Source: Apodospora peruviana
Taxonomy: Eukaryota > Ascomycota > Sordariomycetes > Sordariales > Lasiosphaeriaceae
Direction: 5' to 3'
Assembly (NCBI GenBank): GCA_033439685.1
Contig: JAUEDM010000004.1
Location: 2,914,001 to 2,978,000 of the forward strand
Length of the DNA stretch: 64,000 nt
In this document: piece by piece, positions 12,903-23,894 of the stretch
How the letters are laid out: every line of letters begins with the position of its first letter
Numbering within the stretch: the stretch's first letter is position 1
Made by a program: the position numbers and the translations under genes
Notes under the pieces: model-generated
Database searches by the model: none
Told to the model about the DNA's origin: nothing
What the model saw: the letters and a program-made list of their open reading frames with translations, nothing else

Positions 12903-13529
12903 GTCACACGTACCTGACTGGACCATGTGGGCTAACGACTTTTCATGTACCCCTGAATTTCAAACCCCACAAGAACATCCATCGGACGACAACGCCACTG
13001 ATGAGATCGCGCCATAAACATGTAACCCGTGGCTGGCTCCTGACTACGCCACCCCGGATGCTGTTGACAACTACCAGGTATTCAGTTCTAGGAGGAGCTG
13101 AGCTATGGTTGGTTCGATCTACCGCCACACGATACAGGAACATGTTTGTATAATCCAGGATTGCCTATCCGCCTCAGCTGCCGCTCACCCGTTGATAAGT
13201 ATCCCCGGACCAGCCCGCCCCTCCCGTTCTCCTTGGGATGAACATCATTTTATTCATGGAAGGTGGGGTGCATTCCTCTCACTTTTCTCTCACGTCACGT
13301 AGCCATCCATTCTGTACCGCATCCGCGTTTCCGCGTTTGCAGACTGGACTGACTGGAATGTACCTGAGCAACATTCTACCCACAATACGGATACCTTTCA
13401 ACTCCCAGTCCTGTATAATTATTTAGGTGTGGCCGTCCAAGACATGCAGTTATGATGTGCAACGTCACAGGCAGGCGAAAAGTAGTACCTTATGGTTGTT
13501 TGTGCTTGAGTGTGTGTTGTCTCCGTCTT

Positions 13530-13554
13530 CCCCCCCCCCCCCCCCCCCCCCCCC
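13530..13554. repeat. C25 homopolymer
   Basis: Twenty-five consecutive C on the + strand, intergenic. Confidence 0.95.
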
Positions 13555-14020
13555 TCCTCTCTCCCCCCTTTTGGCCATGCCGAGTAAGTGGGAGGACAAA
13601 TCTCGATAAGGGAGATACCGATCAAAAAATGAACAACCTGAAAAAACATTCTGTGTTGGTGACATGTAGCACGACTACTATAAATCCTTGCTCCCCCGGA
13701 TTCTGATGTTCACCTCCCCCCCAGGCCTCAGTGTGAGCCAAGAGAAGTTGTCTTGGAAGTGACGGGAGTCCGCGATATCAAGAGGCTCAATTTCGACCAA
13801 CTCCATTACAAAAACACGAAAACACCACGCGGCAAGGTGAGCGCACATAACGACGCGGCTTGTTTTCAGGCTAAAAAATATTTCCAATAGCCCGAATCAT
13901 TCATTCGCCTCACACCGTGTCCCTCATGTACATACTCTGAAAGGCAGATTTTAACCCGTCGTCGTCCACGTTCTTTTTTGATTCTTTCTTCTCTTTTTTT
14001 TTTCTTTTTTTCTTTCCAAC

Positions 14021-15428
14021 ATGCTCTCCTCCTCGACCGTGTGGTCAGCAGCCCTCGGGGCGCTCGCCCTTCTTCCTGGCGCCGCCATGGCCGGATTCTC
14101 GTCGTCGGCGACGAACAACGTCGCCATTTACTGGGGTATGTATACTATGTCCCCTGCCTATTCCCAAACTTGCAATGCGGTCGCTAATCATTAGTCTCGT
14201 AAAATAGGCCAAAATTCGGCTAACCAAGCCGGCACCCAGCAGCGTCTTTCAACCTACTGCTCCAGTGAGTTCAACCTCATATTCGGTCACGTACCAGGTG
14301 ATTTGTCGCTGACAATGTATACCAGACAGCAACCTGAATGTCATCCCGCTGGCGTTTCTCCATGTCATCAAGAACCCGACCCTGGTTAACTTCGCTAATG
14401 CTGGGGATAACTGCACCGTCTTTGCAGGCACACAACTTCTCAAGTGCCCTCAGATCGAGTAAGAGATCCTTCTCCCGTACGCCAGGAGCATGCATAGACC
14501 CTGACCCGGGATCCGCAGGGAGGACATCAAGACCTGCCAGACCAAAGGCAAGACGATCCTGCTCTCCATCGGCGGCGCGACCTACACCGAGGGCGGCTTC
14601 TCCTCCAGCAGCGAGGCCGCGACCTGGGCCAACACCATCTGGGCCATGTTCGGCCCCGTCCAGAGCGGCAACACCATAAACCGCCCCTTCGGATCCGCTG
14701 TGATCGACGGCTTCGACCTCGACTTCGAGGCCATTTCAGCCAACATGGTCCCCTTCGCCAACCAGCTCCGAGCCAACATGGACGCCGCCTCCTCAGTCAA
14801 AAAATTCTTCTTGTCAGTAGCACCGCAGTGCCCGTACCCAGACGCAGCCAACGGCGAGATGCTCAACGGCGCCGTGTCCTTCGATTTCGTGGCGATCCAG
14901 TTCTACAACAACTACTGTGGCGTCTCGTCCTACGTACCCGGAGCATCCACCCAAAACAATTTCAACTTTGCCACCTGGGACAACTGGGCCAAGACGGTCA
15001 GCCGCAACCCGGCCGTGAAAATCTTGCTGGGCATCCCGGGGAGCACTTCTGCGGGAGGCGGGTACGTTTCCGGCAGCCAGCTGAATTCGGTGATTGCCTA
15101 CTCGAAACAGTTTTCTAGCTTCGGAGGCGTCATGATCTGGGACATGTCGCAGGTGTTCAATAACGTTGGATTCCTCGACAGTGTCGGGTCTGCCCTCGGC
15201 GGAACCAACCCGCCTCCTCCGCCGGTCACGACCACGATCACGACTAGACCGACAACTACCACCATGGTCACTATAACTACGACCACCAGACCCCCTACTA
15301 CCACTACGGCGCCGGGCACGGTTCCGCAGTGGGGACAGTGCGGTGGCAGAGACTATACCGGACCGACGCAGTGCCAGGCACCGTGGCATTGTGTCTATGT
15401 CAGCGACTGGTGGTCGCAGTGCAACTAG
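14021..15428 (+). CDS. Secreted GH18 class III-type chitinase with C-terminal CBM1
   Basis: Four exons, 14021-14135, 14208-14264, 14326-14458 and 14519-15428, encode 404 residues. A signal peptide (about 1-23, ending AAMA) is followed by the plant/fungal class III start NVAIYWGQNSANQAGTQQRL. LLSIGGAT precedes the GH18 catalytic signature DGFDLDFE at 165-172, with Glu172 as the acid/base. QFYNNYC and GGVMIWDMSQ are further family landmarks. The catalytic domain ends near residue 328. A Pro/Thr-rich linker (about 330-368) leads to a fungal-type cellulose-binding module (about 371-404: WGQCGG..YTGPT.C..PW.C......W..QC) with its cysteines and aromatic face. The enzyme should hydrolyse beta-1,4-N-acetylglucosamine in cell walls outside the cell, CBM1 anchoring it to chitin or cellulose. 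The CT-rich stretch immediately upstream suits a fungal 5' leader. Confidence 0.93.
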
Positions 15429-16846
15429 TTGCCGCAGCACAATAAGTAAACCGCCAGGTCAGGTTGGTCCGATCGATCGACGTGCGATGGTTGGATGGCC
15501 TACGCATTTGGAACGATTTTCAGGATCCGGGTTAAGGAAGGCGTTGATATGGTTCTTGAATCTCCAAGAGTTGATTGAGAGAAACACACGGGGTGGACGG
15601 ATTGCATTTTCATTTTCATTTCGAATTCTCTTCGCTTCAACTTGTCCATATTTCGAACAATCAGGGGGTGTCTTTCCTGTACATAAGTAGGGGGCTTGTT
15701 GAGGGCTATTCTTCAACTTTATTTGTCGGGTTTGCATCGGTTTCCTTTCTTCGCCTCTGGCAGTACATAAATTGGGACGCATCACGCAAATTCAAACTTG
15801 CTTGGAACAATTGAAGACAGAAGTACGCTGACACCGAAGAACTCGTCGCCATGATGCTCGTGGGATCCATCATCATATCATGCATTACTACCATCGAGTT
15901 CTGTGGCGTGCAGATTATGTTTAGAGGTACAGAAAAGGCGAACATCTCTAGGTGGTCTGTTCGGCAACATCATGCCATCTCAGGTCCTTCTTTGTCCATG
16001 GGCTTCTTTTTGTCTGACTCCCAGCACGATCCGTAGTTACCCGGTTCCCCCCCCCCCCCCCCCCCCCCCCTCGAGCCGCTTCATGAAAAGTTGAGCTCCC
16101 TTCCAGAACACCTCAAGACTTGGGAAGGGGAACCCTACATGCGGCCCAGACTCACGTTCATTGCAGTCCCATCGCCTCCCCACAGGCCACGTTCAGGGAG
16201 AATTGATGTTGGATGTTGGAGAATGACGGGGATAACCCCAAACACCCAAAAAAGTCTATTTGGAAGCGCGCACGGTTCTGGTTTGGCATCATCAGTCTAA
16301 CGGATGGAGGCCACTGACTCGACTTTGGCCTTTGAAACATTTGCTGTCCCTAATCCACGTGCGATATAGAGCATGTTTCCCACGAGCCCAGGCTTGCAGG
16401 TTCTCTCTTTTTCTCTCTCACTGTTCCACACTTCGGAAATCTTGCTCAAAAAGCAGATGGCCTGGTAATGTATCGTCCCTTGGGGAAGGTTCTCGACACA
16501 TCCTAGCCCACGAACAGCGCGCGAACGGAAAAGACTTGGCCAGACGTCTCCGCTGTCGCTAACATCGGAGACTGGCTCCGGCACACCACTGAGCACAACC
16601 TGGAAGCTCAGTCTGGCCAGCTACTAATAAAAGGTACTATCTCATCCACTTCCACACGGGGCGCGAATATCTCGGAAATCTCGTCGTCTCGGATGGCCAT
16701 GAAGCCACGAGAATGTACAGTCTTTTGTTCATTACTAAATTGGCAGAATTTATCATGTAGCATCCGAGTATTTTATCATTCATTCTGATCATCATCCTCA
16801 TCCTCATCATGATACTGGTGAACACTACTCCATCTCCCCAACCATC
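15429..16846. other. Intergenic, no gene seen
   Basis: Contains a C24 run at about 16047-16070. No credible ORF. Confidence 0.45.
16047..16070. repeat. C24 homopolymer
   Basis: Twenty-four consecutive C on the + strand, intergenic. Confidence 0.95.
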
Positions 16847-19011
16847 ATGGATCCGCTTCAGAGATATCCCACCAACCGAACACGCCTAGCAACAGCAGCA
16901 GCAGCAGCAGCAGCCGGTCGTGGCGGCCGCCTGCTGACCGAGCACCGCCGCTTTCAAGAAGCGCTGATGACGGCCGCCGTCGAGAACACCAAGAAATCCG
17001 AAGACGTACTCCTCGACAACCTCATCAAATGCGACAATGGCAGCACCAACATGTCCCATCCCCATCCGGCGGGCGGGACGCTGGTGCCCCCGTGGTACTA
17101 CGAGGCGCCGCCGCAGACGAGCGACATGTTCCTAGCGACCTTCCTCTGGGGGTTCACCATCGCCATCGCCTGCTTCTCGTTCGCCAAGGCCGTCCGACAG
17201 ACGCACCGGAGCTGGCGACGGTCGAGCCGGGCCAACGCCTACATCGTCATGGTCTGGCTCGAATGGACATCGTGCGTGGTGACGGCCATTACGAGCTGGC
17301 TGTTTCTTGAGAACCTCATTGCAGCAAGGTGCGTTTTAACCATTGACCACCGTCTTGTCGTCCCATCCTTTGTGTGTCGCGGTTGATAGATATCATACAA
17401 TTTGTGGTACATCAATCATCCACCCCGTAAAGGACGAGACTGACAAACCACACACCCTTCTCCGATTTATGGTTGAACAGTCTATGGTATTTCACGGGCA
17501 TGCGTAAGTCATATACGTCTCACATTTTGAACGAGAATCCGGCGCCAACTCTGTCCACCCCCCTATATCTCACATGGCTTATATTGTACTGACGCGTGTC
17601 GTTCTGTGACACAAAGTCATCATGTGGACGATTCAGGTAAGCTGCATCATATTCAGTACCCAAGAACTACCACTTACAATGTCGAAAAAAAAAAAAAAAA
17701 AAAAAAAAACAGGTCCAATGCCTTATGCAAATCATGACGAACCGAATCGCCCTCATCATGTACGACCCCGTCCGCGCCGCCAAGCTGAAGTGGATCGTCA
17801 TCGTCGCCATCGGCATCATCAACGTCAGCGTCTTTTGCATCTGGGTCCCCGCGCGCCTGCAGATCAGCTCGACATACATCCAGGCCAACCAAATCTGGGA
17901 CCGTGCCGAGAAGTGTATTTTCCTGGTGATCGACGCCGCGCTCAACTCGTATTTCATGTACCTGATCAAGTCGAAACTTGTGGCCAACGGACTGAAAAAG
18001 TACTGCCTTGTGTATCGGTTCAACCTGGTCATGGTCTGTCTCAGCATTTCGCTTGATGTGAGTATCATCACCCATATACCTGTCTCTCTCTCATCTTTTA
18101 GGTTTGGCTGACGAGGGTTTATTACAGATTGCGATTATCGGACTCATGTCGCTGCCTGACGACGACATGTAAGCCACCACACAACAGCCAGCCCCTTGCC
18201 TCATACAACAAACAGGTCTAACAGTCGTAGATACGTCCAACTCCACCCAGCGGCCTACCTCATCAAACTCCATATCGAGATGAACATCGCCGAGCTGCTC
18301 GGCAAAGTCCTCATGAGATCGTCCAACCGTCGAGTCAACTCGCTTGGCAGCAGCCGCAGCACGGACAACTCTGCTGCTCCCCGTCCTCCTCCCCTCATGG
18401 TCAATCATCTTGACGGCACCAGTGCTCCCGCCAGTCTGGTGGTGGGACCGCCAACACCAGGACCTCGGCCTTCCAACTCCGGCACCGCCAGCGAAGCTTT
18501 CACCCCCAAATGGCAAGCGGTGGCCAAGGAGGCGGCGGCCAAAGCGAAGCGGATATATCCCGTCCGGTCGGCTAGCGGCGGGATCATGACTCGCCTCGAC
18601 TTGGAGCTGCTTGACGACGACAATATATTGGATTGGGAGGACGATGGTGGTGGGATGTACGGGGCAGTTGTGCAGGATCTCGAGAGTGGTGCTAGGGGTA
18701 CGAATGCCGCTGAGATAGCGAAGGGAAGGTCTAGTACTGTTGTGGTTGAGAAAAGTCGAGATGAGGAAGAGGAGGAGGAGGAGGAGGAGGGAGAAGGGGG
18801 CGTAGGAGGTGCATGTGAGAAGAGGAAGAGGCAGGCAGGCGGAGGCGAGCAGGAGCAGCAGCCTGCGTGTCCCCAGCCTGCGTATCGCAAGGACAGTTTG
18901 TGGAGTTCGACGAAAAGTTCGAGTGAGTGTAACTGTGGGTGTCATTTGGACCTGTCAAGTCGGGGGAGCAGTAATAGTTCGCATGACTGGTCTAGCCTGG
19001 CGACAGTATGA
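16847..19011 (+). CDS. Fungal multi-pass membrane protein with long cytosolic tail, function unknown
   Basis: Six exons (16847-17328, 17481-17503, 17617-17636, 17713-18057, 18128-18168, 18231-19011) give about 563 residues. Exons 2 and 3 are micro-exons of 23 and 20 bases, joined in phase to restore SLWYFTGMLIMWTIQVQCLMQI. The intron before exon 4 carries an A25 run directly ahead of its CAG acceptor. About six or seven membrane segments are visible (MFLATFLWGFTIAIACFSF; WLEWTSCVVTAITSWLFL; WIVIVAIGIINVSVFCIWV; FLVIDAALNSYFMYL; NLVMVCLSISLDIAIIGLM). Landmarks IWVPARLQIS and IWDRAEKCIFLVIDAALN match a widespread fungal membrane family without known function. The C-terminal 200 residues are low-complexity, with Ser/Pro stretches, a Glu run and a CNCGCH cysteine cluster. 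Confidence 0.78.
17685..17709. repeat. A25 homopolymer in intron
   Basis: Twenty-five consecutive A lying two bases upstream of the 3' splice AG of the third intron of the 16847-19011 gene. Confidence 0.95.
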
Positions 19012-19698
19012 TGGTATGAGGAGTTTGGTGATGGAATGTATGTAGAGCGGGTTTTGAGCGATATAATTAAGAATCTGATAACTTCTGTATGCTATTTTAG
19101 TTTGCCGTCAATGTGCTGCACGCTGGATCTAGACATAATTCACTGTTCCGGCATGCCGTAGCTGGCCGTGAGGCACAGCGGTCGAGGACCCAAGCTCCTG
19201 GCCTTCGGTCTTCAGGTCCAGTCCGGTCCAGACAAAGGATCCATCCCGGTGCGACTCCTCGCTGAATGAGCTATCTCAAAGTAAATCAAGCACAACTTAA
19301 CTACCGTGGCTCAAGACGACGAAAAGGGATGAAATTGTGAGTACCCACATTCGTCTCATGCAGCCAGACTGTTCTTCAATTCACAGCTCCAAGCGTACAA
19401 GACGTCCAGGAAACAAGAGATCCGGTACACAGTTGGGACGTATGACCACAGTTCAATGTCCAAAATGTATCGAAACTGAATAGTGTGTAATTACCTACCT
19501 AGCTAACTCGCTGAAGGAGTGTAAGCGATTGCTTACGACGAAAGTACATGTGAGAAGCCTCCAATAATCCATAATAACCCAGTTGGATAATCCGCTTGAG
19601 AATTAACCAACGTCCAACAAAATACCGATAAGCCCTCCGCCAGTGAAACACGCTCAAGAAGACCCCTGGCTACCGTCTGGTTGTCGAGACTTGGCCTG
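19012..19698. other. Intergenic, no gene seen
   Basis: Convergent gap between a + strand and a - strand gene; presumably both 3' ends. Nothing else identified. Confidence 0.4.
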
Positions 19699-21337
19699 TT
19701 AAGACTCTTCCAGAACATACTTTGTCCAATCTGTGACTGGAACCGGCTGTTTGCCTGATGGACTGACACCAGAGTAACCAGATTTTCTTTCTTTCCCTTT
19801 TTCTTCCAGCTCCGTAACGTGGTCGTTCTTGATCGCTTTCAAGACCGGTACCCCGACCTCTGACATAGCCCTTACTACGCGTCGTCCCGACCCGCGAATC
19901 AATTGGTTTATAACGGATATTGGCTTCCTTTCGTCCCAGTGAGCCTTTGATGCAAATGTCATCACTCCACCATTGATCTTTACATCTATTTTTTCCCGTT
20001 GCAACTTCGCATCATCCAGTTGCGCCTGTAATTCTGCAGCCTCCTTCTTTCGCAAAGCTCTCTCTTGAGACCGCAGGCTAAGAAGCTTTTGCATCTTCCT
20101 GTTGTTCAAAGCTTCCAATTCCATTCGCGCCGCTGGCGCGGTGACAGTGACAGTCCAGTTCGTTTCCTTCTCCTGTGTCACGGCAACTAGATTAACCTCA
20201 TCTTGTTTTCTGATCCCGTCAACCGAACCTTTGCCTCACCTTATGCTTTCCATGCTGTTTGCTAGCCTCTTTCCACTCCTGCTCTTCTCTCAGGAGCATA
20301 GCATTCGCCGCCCGGGCCAAGACCCAGCTGTGGTCTACATGGCCGATCATTTGGCTGATCTCCGACTCGTACAAGCGAACCTCTTCGCTTGAGCTCCACG
20401 TCCAAGTCTCATGGCTGAGCTGCACCTCCAAAAATGCCCAATCTGAAGAGAAGGTGTGATGTGTGGTGCAAGTGCTGGTTAATTCGAAGACGTCGGCCGT
20501 CCGGGTGAGCCAAGCAATGTCATGATCTTGTTCTGCTGAACCACTGGCAAGTGCTTCGGATGCGAAGGAGCCGTACGACAAGGTCGTCTCGAAGCGACAG
20601 CCACTGGCATTCGGCCAAATCCTAGCGTCTTCGACATCGAAAATTCGGGCGATGGTGGTTTGCACTCCCGAAAGGGGCCAATCGGAGTCGATCTCGGGGA
20701 CAATATCCGCCTTTGCAGGATCATGATTGTGGGACAATGCAAGGTGCCGTCTTAGTCTGGCGGTTTGGAGCATGGCGAGAAGTACGTCGCGCTTGAACTC
20801 GCCTGAAAATTCCTTCCGAGTCTTCCATTTCCTGCCATCCACAACTTTTCGGGGAAGATTGAACTTGTAAATCACGCGTTGAGCCGAGACTAGGGTGTTC
20901 TCTTTTGCGCGTGTCTCTAGGATGTCGACCACCCAGATGGGGACCATCTTGACTCCTATCATCTTTGCCAAATCTTCCTGCTCCTGTAGTGGTGATCTTT
21001 CCAGGTCGGCGACCAACGAGAGTTTGCCGGTGATCTTTTCGTACCACGTGGGGAGGCAGACGACACCGAAAAGCGGTGGTGTGGCGTTTTCTTGAGGAAA
21101 CGACGAGTCGATGATGACGCCCAATGCTTCCCTGGAATTAATACCCGCGAGGGGTTCTCTCCATTCTCCTGCACAGCCTGAGGCGTATACTGACTGGGGA
21201 GCACTCCAGTTCGTGCAGGTGCCACGACCCAGGATGGGGTGCCAGCTTCGGGTGGTTTGCATGAGCGGAGACACCAAGATTTCTCGATCCCCGGGCCGCT
21301 TACGAGACGCAAGTCTGGCCATGGCGAGGATAGGCAT
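19699..21337 (-). CDS. Hypothetical protein with C-terminal coiled coil
   Basis: Two exons, 21337-20240 and 20172-19699, encode about 523 residues. Donor AAG|GTGAGG and acceptor ACAG|GAG keep phase 0. The first in-frame ATG (MPILAMARLASRKR) is taken as the start. The N-terminal two thirds look globular (GVVCLPTWYEKITGKLSLVADLE, MVPIWVVDILETRAKENTLVSAQRVIYKFNLP) but I recognise no family motif. The second exon begins with a charged heptad-like helix (RMELEALNNRKMQKLLSLRSQERALRKKEAAELQ in part), probably a coiled coil, and ends in a Lys/Gly/Ser-rich tail. No signal peptide or membrane segment is seen, so an intracellular location is likely. Confidence 0.65.
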
Positions 21338-22210
21338 GTTGAGCAACGATGTTGAGGCGTGCAAAGATTGGGGAGTATGTTGCTGGTGTTGATATGATGA
21401 TGTAGTGGCTGTTCCGTATTGTCTGTTTTTGCCGTGGTGATGTCTGGTTTCTGTTGGAGAAAAGAGAAAAGCAAATTCAGTCCATGACAGAAAGTTGGAG
21501 TTTACAGAGATGCCTTCTTCGTCCCTTCCTCAGACGATTTGGAAGGTGGAAGGTACCGTTCGGAGTCCGGACTTCGAAGTTGTTAGTTCGAACACTAACA
21601 CAGACCAAACAGCAACCAGCTGGCAGGAAGGTTTTACAGCTGGCCCCCATCTGACGGGCTAGCGCCTTTGACCCAATCAATCAACTTCACCCAGTTCAAT
21701 TTCAAAGTCTGAACGCCCACACCATCTCTCATCAATGATCAATCCAACGGCGAACACCTGTGGACTTCCCTCATGGATCAACTGCCAGACTCGACATCAA
21801 GGGGGCATACGAGGACAAGGTCCGCTGTGAAAGGTGCGTCGAAACCCGGGAAATCATGAACAGAGCGAAGAGGGAATGAGCGGATCATCGTCAATTTTTG
21901 TTAAAACGAGACGTCCTCGGGCGCCTCAGATGTATCGCCATGAACTCATTTCATTGATTTCCATTCCTTGGATTTCCCTCTAGCGGCTGCTGATGAATCA
22001 TAACGGAAACAGCTACCCGGCCTCGATCCTCGACCAAAGGCCCCCTCGACGCTGACGAGTGAGTGATGCACCACAATCACTCATGCCCCCTTGCACCTAC
22101 CTTCCTCTACGCAGTCCACCTACCCTTTGTATCTTAGTTATGTCCCTGACAATGCAGCAAGAATACCCCTCGCCTCTCCACTATCGCCGCAACAAGCAGC
22201 GCCGCAGGGC
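21338..22210. other. Divergent promoter region
   Basis: Lies between the divergent 19699-21337 and 22211-23469 genes. The ORF of the latter stays open upstream to about 22091 without an in-frame ATG, so a 5' exon could exist here. Confidence 0.4.
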
Positions 22211-22225
22211 ATGTTCTCCGTTCAA

Positions 22226-22265
<40 letters not shown>

Positions 22266-23469
22266 GAGGACAGTCCCTCCGAAGTCCTGGCCCGTCATCT
22301 CCGCATCCTCGGTCCGCCGCCCAGTCGCCGGTCCCGAAACGCGTCCTCCCACCGCCGCCGCCCAAGGACTTCTCCTACCTGCTCCGTCCCGAGATCTACC
22401 ACCCGCTCACACCGCTCAACATCCCACCCTCCTTCCGCAACTCAGCCAAGCAGCCCTCGCCCGACACTCCGATCCCTGACCTGCTCGCCCGCGGCCATTT
22501 CCGCGCCGCCGCCATCGCTGCAACCCAGACCCTGACCGCCGGCGGTGTGGACCCAACCGACTATGTCCGCATCTTCGAGCTGCTGTACACCCGCCTGGCC
22601 TCCCTGACTCTCATCGACGCGACCGCCCTCGCCGCGCAGGAGGTCAAGGCGCTCGAGGACCTCAACAGCGCCTTCTATGTAGACGAGACCACCGGGGAGC
22701 ACCTGGTCCCTTGGGCGCTGCGCGTACTCAACGTCCGCCTGCAGGCCATGGGGTTCGGTGATCCGCGTCGCGCGGTGATGAGCTATTATGACCTAGCGCG
22801 GGAGGCGCGCGCCCAGCTGGCCGACGCAACGAGCCGCCACGACAACTCGGCCAAAGAGCTGTGGAAGGACCGGCTAGCTGATATCGGCATCAAAGTCGCT
22901 GGCGCGCTGGTCGAGATGGACGATTTGACCGGCGCGGCGCATCATCTTGCCTCTCTCAAGGATAGCGAGGATGGAAAGATGACCATGTCCAAGGCGCTGT
23001 TGTGGTTGCATCTGGGAGATGCAGATGCCGCCCGCCGCTGCGTAGCTCACAAATCTGGCGAGGCGGCTGAGAAGATCGTCATGGCCTTGTGTGATATGGC
23101 TGATGGAGAGTATGAGGCTGCGCTCGAGCGCTGGCGCGAGTTGGGGGAGGATTTGGATGACGAGATGATTGGCGTCAATACGGCTGTTTGTCTGCTGTAC
23201 GTGGGACGGATGCAAGAGGTAATGTGCACAAGTTCTTTTTTAACGCTGGGTGGGCAATTTACTAACAGGATACCTAGGGTAAGGACATGCTTGAAGGTCT
23301 CGTGGATACAGGCCGGTCCTCGCACACGCTCCTGTTCAACCTCACGACCATGTACGAGCTGTGCACGGAGAGGGCGCGCACTTTGAAGGTTCGGCTGTCC
23401 GAGAAGGTTGCAGCACTGGAAGAGACGCCCGACGGCTGGGAAAAGACCAACGGGGACTTTAAACTGTAG
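22211..23469 (+). CDS. TRAPPC12-like TPR protein (TRAPP tethering complex)
   Basis: Exons 22211-23218 and 23278-23469 join in phase (RMQE-GKDMLEGL). About 399 residues: a poly-Gln tract of about 13, a Pro-rich linker ending in VLPPPPPKDFSYLLRPEIYHPLTPLNIPPSF, then a helical TPR-like array (PDLLARGHFRAAAIAATQ, WALRVLNVRLQAMGFGDPRRAV, IGIKVAGALVEMDDLTGAAHHL, MSKALLWLHLGDADAAR). It ends in LLFNLTTMYELCTERA, which strongly resembles the C-terminal signature of TRAPPC12 (TTC15). That subunit belongs to TRAPPIII, a Rab exchange and vesicle-tethering complex of Golgi and autophagy traffic. The first in-frame ATG lies at 22211 just before poly-Gln; a short 5' exon cannot be excluded. Confidence 0.7.
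22228..22267. repeat. Poly-glutamine CAG repeat in coding sequence
   Basis: Imperfect CAG/CAA repeat coding for about 12-13 glutamines close to the N-terminus of the TRAPPC12-like protein. Confidence 0.9.
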
Positions 23470-23894
23470 GATGGTTGGGTTCTGGTGGACTGTGAGGAGG
23501 ACATGATTTTCCTGTCACACATTTCTTGAGCTGGTGAGATGTCTTTATGCAGTAACCTTTATGTCTCATAAAACGTTAAATAACGTGTTATATTGAAGAA
23601 CAAATAAAGAGAACAATACAGAAGAACCCTACCTATGGACCGTGCAGCATGCCTTGTTGAATCAACGAAAAGGGGTCAGGTGGCGGCAGGTATGGAGTTC
23701 GGGCGAGATAATAAGCCAAAAACCAGGTAGGTATTCTTGTATTATTCGACGCCCTTATACTCCTGTCCACAAGTAAGCCAAAAGAAAATACAAGACCCAA
23801 TCCCAACCAAACCAAACCACCCACCAGAAGCCACCGGTGACAGTAGTATATATATGCACATTAAACAACCATCCCGAACCTCCGTTTGTCTAGC
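23470..23894. other. Convergent 3' intergenic gap
   Basis: Separates the + strand TRAPPC12-like gene from the - strand cupredoxin fusion gene. No ORF of note. Confidence 0.4.

Larger units (their letters stand above)
11716..14020. other. Intergenic region with simple repeats, no gene seen
   Basis: About 2.3 kb without a credible ORF. It contains a G27 run, a CAG/GCC triplet repeat and a C25 run. The last 50 bases are a CT-rich tract just before the chitinase start, probably its leader. Confidence 0.45.

Noticed and set aside
14814..15440. 208-codon minus-strand ORF rich in Arg
   Set aside because: Antisense of the chitinase last exon.
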